This document shows positions 21,956 to 33,180 of a stretch of 64,000 nt of DNA, one piece after another. The position numbers and the translations under genes were made by a program. The notes under the pieces are model-generated. The model saw only the letters and a program-made list of their open reading frames with translations. It searched no databases and had not been told where the DNA came from. Positions within the stretch are counted from its first letter, which is position 1; each line of letters starts with the position of its first letter. The stretch covers positions 14,318 through 78,317 of the forward strand of contig MU001680.1 in assembly GCA_010093515.1 (NCBI GenBank). The letters run 5' to 3'. This DNA is from Lineolata rhizophorae (taxonomy: Eukaryota; Ascomycota; Dothideomycetes; Lineolatales; Lineolataceae).

Positions 21956-22574
21956 AGAGCAGCAGCAAGACAACACACCTCCTCCGCCAGAGGTCCCCGA
22001 CATTCCCGCCTCGTCCGTGAGGTCGCCCGAGGAACAATTCGCCGACCTGCACAACCGCCTCCAGATGGTCAACTATCAAGTGAACAACGTATATCGAGAG
22101 GGCACGAACCAACGCCGCGTCAACAACGACCGCTTCACGGCACTCATGAACAAGTTAGATGCGCTCGACGCGAAACTAGATTCCCTCGGCAAATCGATCG
22201 TCGGTTTGAGCGATCAGATCGTCAATGTTGAGAAGAAGGCGCACAAGATTGAGCAGGTCAGCATGGACATGCAACGCTCGGGTGACGACCGCAAGGTTGA
22301 TAAGCAGTTTGAACGTATGCATGCCGCGCTCAAGGATAGCCACGCCAACATGATGACGACGTTACCATCCGCAATTGCTAGGGGTAAGCCATTCTAATGT
22401 TTCCATCGACGGGCCTTAAAAAATCTGACAAATCACTTCCACGTAGTGGTGTCCGCCTCGGCACCGAAGCTGGGGATGCTGCTCTTGGCCATTATAGTTG
22501 TCCAGGCCGCCATGGCGGGTGTATACATGTTATATAAGAAGAGACGGGATGCAGCACCGAAGAAGTACTTGTAG
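21054..22574 (+). CDS. L-type lectin cargo receptor, Emp46/Emp47 type
   Basis: Exons 21054-21659, 21723-22383 and 22447-22574 give 464 residues. A signal peptide (LHTLQAFACLSLVLVSAQ) is followed by a legume-type lectin domain (SGWTVAGDDYTPDLLSDRVI; FDGLVLVLDQWGGRGGTIRG; FGNCDYSYRNLGRMTKLAL; LPQGYFFGISAASAENPDSF). A Gln-rich stretch with 12 consecutive glutamines (around residues 270-285) and a Pro patch come next, then a coiled coil (MNKLDALDAKLDSLGKSIVG). One membrane span (LGMLLLAIIVVQAAMAGVYM) and a short basic cytosolic tail ending KKYL complete it. This is the ERGIC-53/VIP36/Emp47 layout: a type I receptor that carries glycoproteins from ER to Golgi. The tail lacks a C-terminal KKXX dilysine at -3/-4; the lysines lie at -4/-3 of KKYL, which does fit KKxx retrieval by COPI. 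Confidence 0.9.
21921..21966 (+). repeat. CAG/CAA repeat encoding polyglutamine
   Basis: A run of CAG/CAA codons inside the lectin gene encodes about 12 consecutive glutamines, followed by EQQQ. Such tracts expand and contract by slippage. Confidence 0.85.
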
Positions 22575-23411
22575 AAAAGTACGGGCGCGTGCGGTGGGTA
22601 GATAAGGGAGTCCAATCATTGGATTTGGTTTATGGGGCGCTAGCATTCGGTAACTGGTTATGTTCAATTCCCTTTGGCTACGTTGATGATTCGTTTCTTC
22701 CATTAATAGTTTGGCCTGGATTAGGCTTGCAAGTACCATCGCATGTATGTGTATATTATCAGAAAAACTTCAATTCACGTGTAAAATTTACAGAAGATAG
22801 GGCAGTACCACCAAGCTTTATGGGTACGATTTGAATCATTTGTCCACTACTTGGGGCTTGTTTTCCGGAGCCGGAAATTCGACTCGAGGTGTATACTTTT
22901 TCTGCGCAAAGTAATCCGTCCGGGTTTGTCCTTCTAGCGGTGCGCCCACCATTAGATTTTCCTAGCTGATAAGAATTTCTCGAGGTCAGCACCTCGGCCG
23001 GCGCTATCAAAGTGTATGTAGATGATCATTGCAACCCATTTGACTCGGACAATCTGATATCTCGGGTTCAGCGGTGCAGCATTCCTCCCAGTGGTTTTGA
23101 ATTATCTCCTCTAGGTCCGAGGAGCTGCTTCCATTCGGCCCGTTACAGGGGTTTCTAGTCGCAGGGTTTGAGGTCTCGCGGGTACCCGGACAAATACAAT
23201 CGGCTCGGTCAAACTTCGGTCAATTAAACCCACCGAATAGTTGCAATAGTAGACAGGCGCACCAGCTCACGGATGAAGCAGTCCGCATTTATCAGAGCTT
23301 CCAGCAAAGCCGCGAATGTATTTAAATGTAAAGCCATGGCGGCGAAAGCTGCCAGATAGTTTGATCGTTCAACAAAGTGAACCGCATTTGGGAGACTTGT
23401 TTCCACAAAAA
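22575..23411. other. Intergenic region, 837 bp
   Basis: It separates the lectin gene from the short-chain dehydrogenase gene. No coding motif was seen in either strand. It should hold the lectin 3' UTR and the dehydrogenase promoter. Confidence 0.5.
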
Positions 23412-24237
23412 ATGTCGAAGACAACTGTTCTCATTACAGGTCGGTGCTAAATTCTCCCTATCGCCTTGTGATTTAAGTACGGGTCCAGGGCTCACCATTT
23501 ATTTGTCTATTGAACCAGGTGCCAACCAGGGCCTCGGCTTTGAGACTGCCAAAATCCTCTTGTCCTCATCAGACTTCCACATCATCCTCGGTTGTCGCGA
23601 TGCTTCCAAGGGCGATGCTGCGGTCAAGTCACTAGAGTCGCTCCCATCCACCAAGGGCACCGTCTCTACTGTTCCGCTCGATGTGGTCGATGATGCTCTA
23701 GTAGACTCCACTTCGTCTCAAGTCTCCGAGGCGTACGGCTACATTGATGTTCTCGTCAATAATGCAGGCGTGTATAGCCAGCATCAACATCTTCGCGCGG
23801 CCCTCCGGGACTCCTTCGCCGTGAACGTTGTCGGCGCCGCCAGCGTCACTGATGCTTTCCTTCCTCTCCTCCAAAAGTCACAGCGGCAGCCTCGCATTGT
23901 CTTTGTCACGTCGGCCATGGGTTCTCTCGCGCACTCGTCGGACCCAACCAGTCATCACTTCGGTCCCTATGCCGATGCGTATCGAGCCTCTAAAGCCGCT
24001 CTCAATATGCTTTTGGTCCAGTACACGAATAATCCGCGTTCAAAAGGGGTGAAAGTGTTAGGAGCTGACCCGGGATTCTGCGCCACAAAGTTGACCGGCG
24101 ACCCGGAAGGATTGAAGAAGCTAGGCGCAGCTGAGCCTTCCGTTGGTGCAGAAGCGATTGCAAATGCGGTCAAGGGCAAGATGGATGGGAACGTTGGAAA
24201 GGTTTCTGACGGCGAGGGCAAAATATGCCCTTGGTGA
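23412..24237 (+). CDS. Short-chain dehydrogenase/reductase (2 exons)
   Basis: Exons 23412-23439 and 23519-24237, joined over a 79-nt intron, give 248 residues. The tiny first exon encodes MSKTTVLITG and the intron interrupts the cofactor motif itself: the joined sequence VLITGANQGLGFETAK is the TGxxxGxG dinucleotide-binding loop of classical SDRs. NNAG (VLVNNAGVYS), the catalytic Ser (FVTSAMGS) and the YxxxK pair (AYRASKAALNM) are all present. GADPGFCATKL matches the PG motif after the active site. It should be an NAD(P)H-dependent oxidoreductase in the cytosol; substrate is unknown. The Arg/Asp balance after the glycine motif (GCRDASKG) favours NADPH. The length is normal for the family. Confidence 0.9.
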
Positions 24238-25646
24238 GTGGTTGTGTGCACTACCTAAGATGAGAGGACAAGTTGCACAATTGTGGAACAGTGAGCGAAA
24301 AGGAAGATTGGAGAGAAAATTCGATGTGAAGGACAAACAAGATAGGACTATGGCAATCATCCCCGTACTAGCTCTCTTTTATTGCAGAATGAATCGAGTC
24401 GAACTCAGTACGAACATAAACGCTTGGTCAATCTCTTAACCCGTTGAAGACAAGAAATAAGCCGTTCAACACCCGCCAATGCATCCAGGAACTTGTCCAA
24501 TCTTCAAATTCACGTTGACTTTCAAGGACAAGAAATCTTGATAGGTCATTAGATGCTACCACTGAACTGCCATTCATTGGTACAATTCCAAGTCACCGTG
24601 CTTATTCAGTCTATGGAACTAGGCGCAGCGCGGGCTAGACCGCGGTCTTCATGCACGTTTGGCGAAGTGATTGATGCATGCGCCGGTCTGGCCGACTGTT
24701 TGAAGCGATGCCAAGAGGGCGCCATGTTCAGCCGCACGAGCTTTCCACATGGTAGCCGGTTATTCAAAGTTTTGATTTTGAATCTACAAGAACGATTATT
24801 TAATTCTAAATTATGATTTCTCAAATTAAAATTTTCGTGTAATACTACTTTTCAAACTCGATTGGTACAGTGTTGTAACTTGAAGTTGTTGTTACGACAG
24901 CCCCGATCTAAATTTTCAGAAAGCCGATTGCAAGTTTCCACAATCACATTGGGAACGAAGCATGCAAGCCACCTTAGTAATGCATCCCCACGTGTCCCTA
25001 TTTTGGAGTTTCAGCGTTGTTGGGGTTAGAAAGAGCCTGGAGGCTTGCCCCATGATAGCTGGAGGCCGATTGCACTAGAGAGCCACAATGGCTGTGTATC
25101 GCTCTTTAGAGCGTTCCATGGCAGCGCAAAATGCGCAGCTGCTCATCATCACAGCAGTTGATTGGGGGGTGGTGATGGCGCTAGTTCGAATGTGGCCTCT
25201 TGGCAGAAGTGGTTAGCCTTAGCTGCAGCGGGGGAAGCGCAAGGCTGATGTTTACGGACATCGCCGGGCCTTGTGGAGAGCTGCACCGAGCGGTGTGATG
25301 CCCTTTGATGGCGTTCACTGCCTCGCTAAGAATGATGGCGGGCTTCAGTACCGTAGCTCCGCGGGTTGCAGGTTGCGTGCTTTGCATGCTGGCGGAGCTA
25401 TAAAGGACGATTGGGTTCCCCATGAAACCATCATCAATCTCGACATCAAACTCCATCCACATCCTTACATCGCTCACTTTTCCTTTTCTTAACATTTTTT
25501 TCCTTTGTTATTTCCTGTTTTCTATTTCCTTGCAACAGTCTTTCCAGATTTCTGGCCACTTCTGTGCATTCGTTCCGTTACAACCCTCGAGTTTATCAAA
25601 CTATCTTGTCCGGGCTTCCCGAAGCTAATAATCCACCAATTTCAAA
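24238..25646. other. Intergenic region and promoter of the Cys-rich gene
   Basis: 1.4 kb with no recognisable coding sequence. The part around 24780-24900 is AT-rich. The last 250 bp carry a TATA box and a pyrimidine-rich leader typical of a strongly expressed fungal gene. Confidence 0.5.
25399..25404 (+). promoter_or_regulatory. TATA box of the Cys-rich secreted protein gene
   Basis: TATAAA lies 243 nt upstream of the ATG at 25647. It is followed by a CT-rich leader (about 25478-25560), a combination common in highly expressed fungal genes. Confidence 0.55.
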
Positions 25647-26735
25647 ATGCACTTCAACACTGTCACTGCCTTCGCTACCCTTGCCTCTTTCGCGGCTATT
25701 GTCAAGTCCGCCCCTCTCACTGTCTCAAGGAGGACGTCTTACAATAGCACGAACCTTGCCGATCATAAGATACACCGGGGACCATACATCAACATGACAG
25801 TCTATTCGAATGAAACTCTGCCGCACGCGCCTGTTCCTGTCGCAGTCGAGACGAGCGCCGACCCTCCCGCGCCTTACCGTATGTGCCCGGGCGGTTGGAC
25901 GTACGTTGTGGAAGGAGCTTGCCCGAGTGGCTTCAAGGGCTGCACCCCTGATGCCAACTCTCTCTGTGGCCCTCATCTTTCATTTTACGGCACTTGCCCT
26001 GATGGCCTCGGACAGTACTATGTCTGCCACAATGGTTTCAAGGGCTGCTCGACGAATCCGAGTGTCTGCGACCTCCCTGGCGAGACTACGGAGACCGCGG
26101 AAACGCCCGAAGCTCCGAATGCCGCCCCAGAGATGCCGCCCAGCGCCGACCCTCCCGCGCCGTATCGGATGTGCCCAGAGGATTGGACGTACGTTGTTGA
26201 GGGCGCCTGTCCGAGCGGCTTTAAGGGCTGCGTTCCTGATGCCAACTCTCTCTGCGGGCCTCAGCAGTCGTTCCATGGCACTTGCCCCGAGAGTCTTGGG
26301 CAGTACTACGTCTGCAGCAACGGCTTCAAGGGCTGCTCTACCAATCCCGATGTCTGCTCTTATACCACGACAGTCGAGGGGCCGGTCGAGACTACCGACG
26401 CAGCTCAGCCTCCGGTCGTTGTCGACACTCCTGCAGACAACAACCAATGCGGTGGTTATCCGTCGACACCGTCCCAGCCGAGCAACAACACGGAGAATGC
26501 CACTATTAGCAACACTGAGGAGGGCCGCCCGTACTCGATGTGCCCCGAGGGTCACGCCTACGTCGTTGAGGGCGCCTGTCCCAGCGGCTTCTTGGGCTGC
26601 ACCGCTGATGCTACCACTGTCTGCCCGCCTCCGCGCCGTTTTTGGGGCACCTGCCCGACGGGACACGGCAACTACTATGTCTGCTCCAACGGCTTCAAGG
26701 GCTGCTCGACCAACGCGAACGTCTGCGATCTCTAG
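25647..26735 (+). CDS. Secreted protein with three 8-cysteine modules
   Basis: An intronless 362-codon gene. Residues 1-22 form a signal peptide (TAFATLASFAAIVKSA). The mature protein has N-glycosylation sites near the start (NST, NMT, NET), then three copies of one ~62-residue module: cysteines at 80-141, 176-237 and 299-360. The spacing between the eight cysteines is identical in all three (12, 7, 8, 10, 10, 7, 7 residues). The consensus core is YVVEGACPSGFKGC, GTCP, YYVCSNGFKGCSTN. Modules 1 and 2 also share their lead-in SADPPAPYRMCP, which points to a recent duplication. Thr/Pro/Glu-rich linkers separate modules; linker 2 has one extra cysteine (residue 268). No GPI signal is visible. 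Likely an extracellular disulphide-stabilised protein, either wall-associated or an effector-like protein. I do not recognise a named domain. Confidence 0.88.
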   Translation: MHFNTVTAFATLASFAAIVKSAPLTVSRRTSYNSTNLADHKIHRGPYINMTVYSNETLPHAPVPVAVETSADPPAPYRMCPGGWTYVVEGACPSGFKGCTPDANSLCGPHLSFYGTCPDGLGQYYVCHNGFKGCSTNPSVCDLPGETTETAETPEAPNAAPEMPPSADPPAPYRMCPEDWTYVVEGACPSGFKGCVPDANSLCGPQQSFHGTCPESLGQYYVCSNGFKGCSTNPDVCSYTTTVEGPVETTDAAQPPVVVDTPADNNQCGGYPSTPSQPSNNTENATISNTEEGRPYSMCPEGHAYVVEGACPSGFLGCTADATTVCPPPRRFWGTCPTGHGNYYVCSNGFKGCSTNANVCDL

Positions 26736-27395
26736 GTGGGGTTGTGGACTGGTATGTTTACGGTTGTATGGCGTTTCTGTTCTAGGCTTTGACGGATAAC
26801 AATAGACATGGGGTATATGGTTGCTTTTTTATCATAGCGATGGGTGTTACTTGTTTCGAAGATGCGCTTTATTTTGGTTCGGATTCAGCGAGGTCCTGCA
26901 TTTTCATACACCGTTTCTATCACCATTTATAATTTTTAACAACACTTTCTTCATGCTCTCCTTAAGGCAGCTTAATAAACCAGAAAAGTACATTTTACAG
27001 ATGACCTTGTTTCAAGACAATTGCTGTGGCGGAGTACCATCTACTCGTGGTAGTATCTCTCAAGCGCTAACTTTTGGGAATCGGCTCAATTCTAATCGGA
27101 TATGGGATTGGAACAGAGCATGGGCACAATTAATCACGTGTCCGACCACATTTGACTGAACAAGTCAACTCCTAATTCAATTCATGACGGCTATACACAC
27201 AGTTCCTCCCAACCTGAGCAAATGAGCGACGCGGACTCATCTCAGTGCGTACACGGTAAAGAAACGACGGAGCGACATAACCAGCTTTCAATTCATTCAA
27301 CTACGCCCATCACTTTTGGTTCGACTGCGCAACTCCAACTTCCATCATTCACACCCACACAGTAGCGTCACATTACCCTCCTTTCATTAACATCC
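26736..27395. other. Intergenic region between convergent genes
   Basis: 660 bp between the Cys-rich gene and the end of the alcohol oxidase gene, which converge. T-rich stretches fit 3' UTR and polyadenylation sequence. No gene was seen. Confidence 0.5.
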
Positions 27396-29706
27396 TTACA
27401 AGCGAGCGAGACCGGTGATCTCACGCGGGGCGTGGTAGTTGGGAACCTTCATGTCGAGAGCAGAACCAGAGTATCCGAGGTCCTCGGCGGCGAGCACGGC
27501 GCACTTCTCGCCGATGAGCAAGGCCGTCGAGTACGTGTTGCAGCCGACGTTGCCGGGGCAGATGGACAGGTCGGCGACCTTGAGGCCCCTGACGCCGTGG
27601 ACGTTGAGGCGCTCGTCAACGACGCCGTGCTCGACGCGCGTGTTGCCGTCGCGCGAGTGGTTGTTGCCGTTGCGCGGCGCCATCGAGCAGGTGCCGAGCG
27701 AGTGCCAGGTCGTCTCGACGTGGCGCTTGACCCACTCCTCGACGGCGCGCAGGTCGTCCTCGCTGTACTGTAGGTCCTCACGGACCTCCTGACAATTCGA
27801 GTTGAGAAAGTTCGGGCTCGCCGCCTTACCAGGCTCGAGGTTGCGGGACCAGGAACCTACATGTAGTGAATCAGCATTTTATCATTTACTGGTATTCGAT
27901 CTCTGCGGTACTCACCATGCTGGATGCCAGCAGAAATGTGGTCGGGGCCAGCGTAGGCCTTGGTGGTGGCAAGATCCATATCCTGGGCGCGGGCCGCCGA
28001 ATCGTACTTGTAAAATGGGTGCATGCCAGTGACCTCGCCGGCGTAGGCGTCCATGCGGCGGGCGGTCTCGCGCGACTTGATGTAGCCCCAGACCATCGGG
28101 TACATATCCCTCTCATCATTCATGAAGCCAGCATCGAAATCAGGCGTCTCATACGGGTTCGGCGAGGTCACATGGATCCAGCCACGGCTGAACGGGTACT
28201 CGAGGAAGTGGAACATGGTGAAGAACTTCCCGGGCGGCATGAGCATGTGGTCACCGAACCATCTGAAGGATGTCAGCAACGCGATCATTCGCTGTTTATC
28301 AAGAGGGTCATCTTACCCAGAGATGACGGAGTAATGCATGACTGGTTTGTCGGGGGCATCCTTGAAGTAGGCATCCCAGCCCTTGCGGAAGCTCCTGAAA
28401 GGACCACGGTCCATCTCCGCAAGCTCCTGCTCGGTCGGGCGAACCTTGACACCAGCCTCGATACCGTTGGTCGCGAGCGGGCCGGTACCGTTGACGTTCC
28501 ATTGCTCGTACACTCTCTTCTGAACCTCGGGGTTGCCGCGGATGAAGTCGTCGAATGATTCGACATCCGGCTTGGCACGGTATGTGGCGAACGTGAGGTA
28601 GTGGTCCTGGAAGTTGAGACCGACACCGGGCAGGTCGACGAGGGGCTTGACGCCAGCCTTGCGCAGCTTCTGCGGGTCACCGATACCAGAGCGCTGGAGG
28701 ATCAGGGGTGAAGACAGGGTGCCGCCGCTGACGACGATCTGCTTGCGGGCACGGTACGTCTTGGACTGGAGCTGGTTCGGGTGGAGAGGCTTGGTCGGGA
28801 CCGTCACCACACCGGCGGCACGGCCGTTCTCGATCAGGACCTTATCGGCCTTGGTGTTGACCACGAGGTGCAAATTCTGGTGGACCGCGCGGGTAGAATG
28901 GATGTAAGCGTGAGCCGAATCCGAGCGGCGGCCAGTATCACTACGACGTATTTAGTAAAACGGAACCACGATAACATGCTCAACTCAAGGCCAACCTACC
29001 GGTTGATCCACTTAAGCCAGTGCTCCGCACCGTGACCGGTGTCAAGGTCCTGCAAGTCATCGCTGGTGGGGATGCCCTGGCTCTCCGTGGCCCTCAAAAA
29101 GTCCTGCATGACGCCGTAGGTGTAGTTTCCGCTGTAGGAAATCAGTACTCGGATTCGAGGCCCGAAAGATTGAGAACGCGCTACTCACAATGAGACCTTG
29201 ATCGGGCCCTCAAAGCCGTGGAGGTCGCGGTTGTTGCACGCACGCTGGTACGTCTCGTGCTTCTTCATCAACGGGATTAGCTCCTCAGTCTTCCAGCCCT
29301 TCATTCCGAAGTCATCGTAGTCAGAGCGGCTGGCCCTCGTGTACATCTGGGCATTTAGTTAGCACTCCGTAGGTAATAACGGCTCCTGGAGGGCTAAATG
29401 TTCGCTCACCATGAAGTTGATGGACGAGCCACCTCCCAAGATGTGGGCGCAAGGGACAATGGCCCTGCGGCCGCTGAGGTACTCGGACGGCCGCGAGTAG
29501 TAGAAGGAGGCAGTCTTGCTGTCCAACTTCATGTTACGCGGGTAGATACCCGGGCGGTAGACCCACGGGTTGTTCAAGTTGCTCTCGCCAGCCTCGATCA
29601 GCATCACCTGGAGCTTGTGATCGAGGTTGGCCAGGCGGCCAGCCACGACGCAGCCGCAGCTGCCACCGCCAACGACGATGATATCAACCTCGTCCGGGAT
29701 AGTCAT
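27396..29706 (-). CDS. Peroxisomal alcohol (methanol) oxidase, GMC family
   Basis: Exons 29410-29706, 29189-29346, 29000-29131, 28317-28940, 27916-28262 and 27396-27856 give 672 residues, a typical alcohol oxidase length. The N-terminus TIPDEVDIIVVGGGSCGCVV holds the FAD-binding GxGxxG motif. LNNPWVYRPGIYPRNMKLDS and VPCAHILGGGSSINFM are alcohol-oxidase signatures. GGTLSSPLILQRSGIGDP is the second GMC signature. WHSLGTCSMAPRNG carries the catalytic His and NVGCNTYSTALLIGEK the catalytic Asn. The C-terminus TGLARL is a PTS1-type peroxisomal signal, close to the LARF end of yeast methanol oxidases. The enzyme oxidises short alcohols with O2 to aldehyde plus H2O2. Between the two catalytic motifs the protein has a short Asn/Arg-rich loop (NNHSRDG). 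Confidence 0.94.
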
Positions 29707-30200
29707 GATGACTGAATGGTGAAGGAAGACGGTTCAGAAAAAAAGAGTGGTACTGAGCGAACACTGTTCTGCTGGGTCAGACCTGGGGAATGAGCAAGCC
29801 AGGTTACCTTGGGAGCTTGGGACGGAAGGGGTCCAGTGAGGCCATATTTAACTGCCCCTTACCCCGCATCCTGAGAGGTTAATCGGCTACATGGAAAGAG
29901 GGGACAGTCCAAGCTTGAAGGTACCCTCCCCCAGACAGGGCGGCTGTGCCGATCTTGGGACGGATTCGTGGAGAACTGGTGCTGGGATAGCTCGATAGCA
30001 CGAAGCAGGGCGGCCTAGGCGGGCCTCCGCAGGATCAAAAACAGCAATTGGTCCACCAGAGAACGACCAGGGATCGTCTCAAATTGCCACATGATCCTGC
30101 AGGGAGCGGCATATCGAAGCAGCTCCAGCTTTTAGAGCTTCTTGGGCTCAGCTAGACCCATCGGATAGCCACCAGTGATCGGCGGAAATGCTAGAGACAC
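29707..30200 (-). promoter_or_regulatory. Promoter of the alcohol oxidase gene, candidate CreA sites
   Basis: Upstream of the alcohol oxidase ATG the SYGGRG consensus of the carbon repressor CreA is met at 29783-29788 (CTGGGG), 29862-29867 (CCCCGC, reverse strand) and 29929-29934 (CCCCAG, reverse strand). Alcohol oxidases are commonly glucose-repressed, so the sites are plausible. Hexamers this degenerate also occur by chance. Confidence 0.3.
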
Positions 30201-33180
30201 TTCGAAGCCGCTCAACCACATTCACTCGCGACACTATACAGGACAAAAAAACACGAAGTTCGCCCAATTGCAAACCCAAAGTGAATCCCCAGCAGTCGAG
30301 ACGGCAACACGAAGCTCGAAAATGGAACCCAGAGCTCCGTGCGAGCCCCACATGGAAAGCTGGTCGACCAGAGTAAAACCCCGCACCGGGACGCGCAATG
30401 ACACCTGTAGGCGCGGCAAAATGGTCTCGATCTGCAGGCCGCACCCAAATTGGGTCCAAAAAGAGACTTGCAAATAGAAACAGCTCAGCCATTGCCAAAG
30501 CCTTTCCGGACGGCTGGCAAGCCATGGCTGCCACATGGAGTGCAGAAGTGCTCTGGGATTGGCTAGTCGGGCGGCCAGTAGCTTGCGGAGAAGGTGAGCC
30601 GGCCTACTAGGGAGTGCGCCTGTTGGTCCGCCTTGCAGATCCTGGGGTCAGGGGTCCGGACGTATGTGTTCCGCTTACAGGCCCGTTGCAGAAAGCTATT
30701 AGGACTGATTAGCGTCCTCTAGTGGGTGAGGATCCATGAGCCGACTGAGCCGAGCAGAACGCCGCGTATAGCCAGCCAGGACAACCGGACAGACGAGAGA
30801 GCTAAGCTCCGGTTTGCCTCCCAGGTACTTCGGGATGAACGTCAGCCTCCGAAGCAGTGCCGCAGTTGTGGATACGGACGGGACTGCGGAAGTGAAAAAG
30901 GGAGAGCAGGTAGACGAAGAGGATTTCGCACCAGCACCTTGGAGCCAACAGACGACGTGCCAGGCAGGGCGCGGACACAATGCCGAGCAAGGGATCATAG
31001 AAGGACGGATACGGCAAGTGTGAAACATAGTAGTGCTGCGGGGTATGCATAACACCACCGACGGTGGCCGGGGCAGGGCTGGACGGCTCGCATTGGCCGT
31101 CCGGCGTGCTGGAACGGTGGCAGAACCGACACAGAAGACGGGGAGCGGTGGATGATGCGTCGCTCCGTCGGATGGGGGCCCCTCCGTGCTCCGGCCTTCG
31201 TGGGGTCGAAGTTGTACGGGGTGCGTGGCGGGGTTCCGGGGCTCCACGGGGCGCCTTGGCTCCACGGCCCGCGGGTTGGCACTGCCTAGGCGCCGCCTCC
31301 CCGAGCTAGGCGCAAGTGAGAAAAAGTCAATTCGGGGCAGCGCCAACTAGGCCCCGGCGCTCCCGAGCGGCCCAGGCCGGGGCAGTCTGGCGCCTTTGGC
31401 ACCGGACGAGCCTGCGGGACGGCTCCCGCCAGCTCCAGCGGTCTCTGAAAGGGGGAGCGGAGGAGAGGCGAGCGTGCTTCTGCGCGCCTGGTCGGGGGAC
31501 AAGCTGCCTGGTCGGCGGGCAGGTACCTACCTGGCTTCGCAGCGTCGGATGCGGGCGGCTGGCTCACGCCGGGCCCGTCGCCAGCGCCGGCGCTGAGGCT
31601 GGCGGGCGCGGAGCGAGCAACGGGCCCTCGGGGTGTACATGGCGGCAGTGCGGAGAAGCGCCGCGATCTGGGGCTTGCCAGGTGGGGCCTTGCAGTAGCG
31701 AAATGCGGGGAAGGGAGCGCCCGCGGTTACGAGTCAGCCAGCGCCCGGACCGCGCCTGTTGCGAGTCTGAGCGCCCGGGCGCCTGCCGTCGCGCCCCCGC
31801 CCCGTCCGCCGTCTCGTCTCTCCTCGCCTCGTCCCAACGTCCCAACAATCCCGTGGCTTCCGCGTTCCCGCCCACGGCGCCGGTATGCTGCCAACGAAAG
31901 CAGCAACCGCCGCCAACGCCGGCCGCCACAGCTCTCGCCAACACCAAAGAAGCCACCTAGCCCTTACGATCCACGCCCGAGGCGGACGCGCGCGATTCCA
32001 AGCTTGAATGAATCGTTCGAAAACGCCAGCGTGCGCACGCGCACGATACGCCGCCCCCGGCCCGACGCGGCGCCTGAACGAACGGCCTCTAACTTATTCC
32101 CGCCCCCTTCACCAACCAACCGCATCAGCCCGCGCGGCCTTGTTGCCGCTCCCCCCTCCCAGAAAAGCGGCGTCTGCCTCTGCCACCAAAGCTTGGCCGT
32201 GGCCCGCCCTCGTCCTATTGGGCCCTGGCCCGCAGGACGCGCCCGGTCGCTGCGCCATGGGTCCGGTCTCGTCGTCTGCGTCGTCTGCGTCCTTCCGACC
32301 CTCCATCCATGCGAGCCATGCACGACCAACCCATCCCGCCGTCGTGCCACCACCACCGTTCCCACCGCTGCCGCCCGCTCCGTTCCCAAGTCGAACGACC
32401 GCGCGGGCGATCGAGGATTCCGGCCCCGTAATCTAGACCCGGAGGATTATGAATCGTTAGTCTCTTTCTCCGCCACTCAGGTGCGAGTCAGATTGATCAT
32501 CTGAGTGCCCATGTGGAGAAAACCTCGGGTCAAGTTGGTGAGCTATCCGACGCTCCTAGCCTCTCTCTCCCTCGTACGAGTGAGTGCGGAGGGCTGCCTC
32601 GAAGGACAGACTGTGTCTCGAAGAAACCACGTCTCGAACGACAAAACGTCGAGCGCGCACGCCATCCTGGAGACGACGGCAGGAATGATCTTTCCGAATA
32701 TGTCCAACCGAGAAGAGCCTGCAGCTCCCGGCGGACGCGACGGCTCCCAACAAGCTCGAACCGAGCCATTGGCCCATCGGAGCGCGGTCTCGAATTGATA
32801 ATTATGAAGCTGACAAGACAAAGGCATCGAGAAAGAGCCCTAAGGCTCGGAATGTGGCTTCTCGAGGTCGTATCACCAGAGATCCCTCATTCACAAGAGG
32901 CTGAATAGCAGAAACAAACTTGAAAGCCGACAACTGTGACTTTTCATTGCCCCCTCGAATAATCTCGAAGAGCGATAGTAAATACAGGAAAGTTGAGCAC
33001 CTACGTTCTAGCGGACGTTCGAGGGAAAACCCGACCATCTTTTGACACAAAGACTCCGTAACACCCGGCCCAACTGAGTTGAGAGAAGCTCAAATGAAAA
33101 AGACACCGTCACTCCGCCCGCTTAGAATCAAGCGTTCTATACAGAAAAAGATGCTGACTGTGGGGATCCGATCACGCTCC
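30201..33180. other. GC-rich 3-kb stretch without a convincing gene
   Basis: This lies between the alcohol oxidase promoter and the end of the alternative oxidase gene. Long frames are open on both strands but overlap, and the composition (very GC-rich at 31050-32400) explains them. At 32505-32800 all three plus-strand frames are open at once. Fragments such as FRPRNLDPEDYESLVSFSA (near 32440) read like protein but cannot be linked into one spliced model. A fast-evolving gene, a pseudogene or a long untranslated transcript is possible. Confidence 0.45.

Noticed and set aside
25165-25235. tRNA-like box A (TGGCAGAAGTGG) near 25201 and GTTCGAAT near 25178
   Set aside because: The box B-like word lies upstream of box A on the same strand, so the order is wrong and no cloverleaf can be drawn.
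31316-31960. 214-codon plus-strand frame in the GC-rich gap
   Set aside because: Frames on both strands are open here because of very high GC; composition is Arg/Ala/Gly/Pro with no domain.
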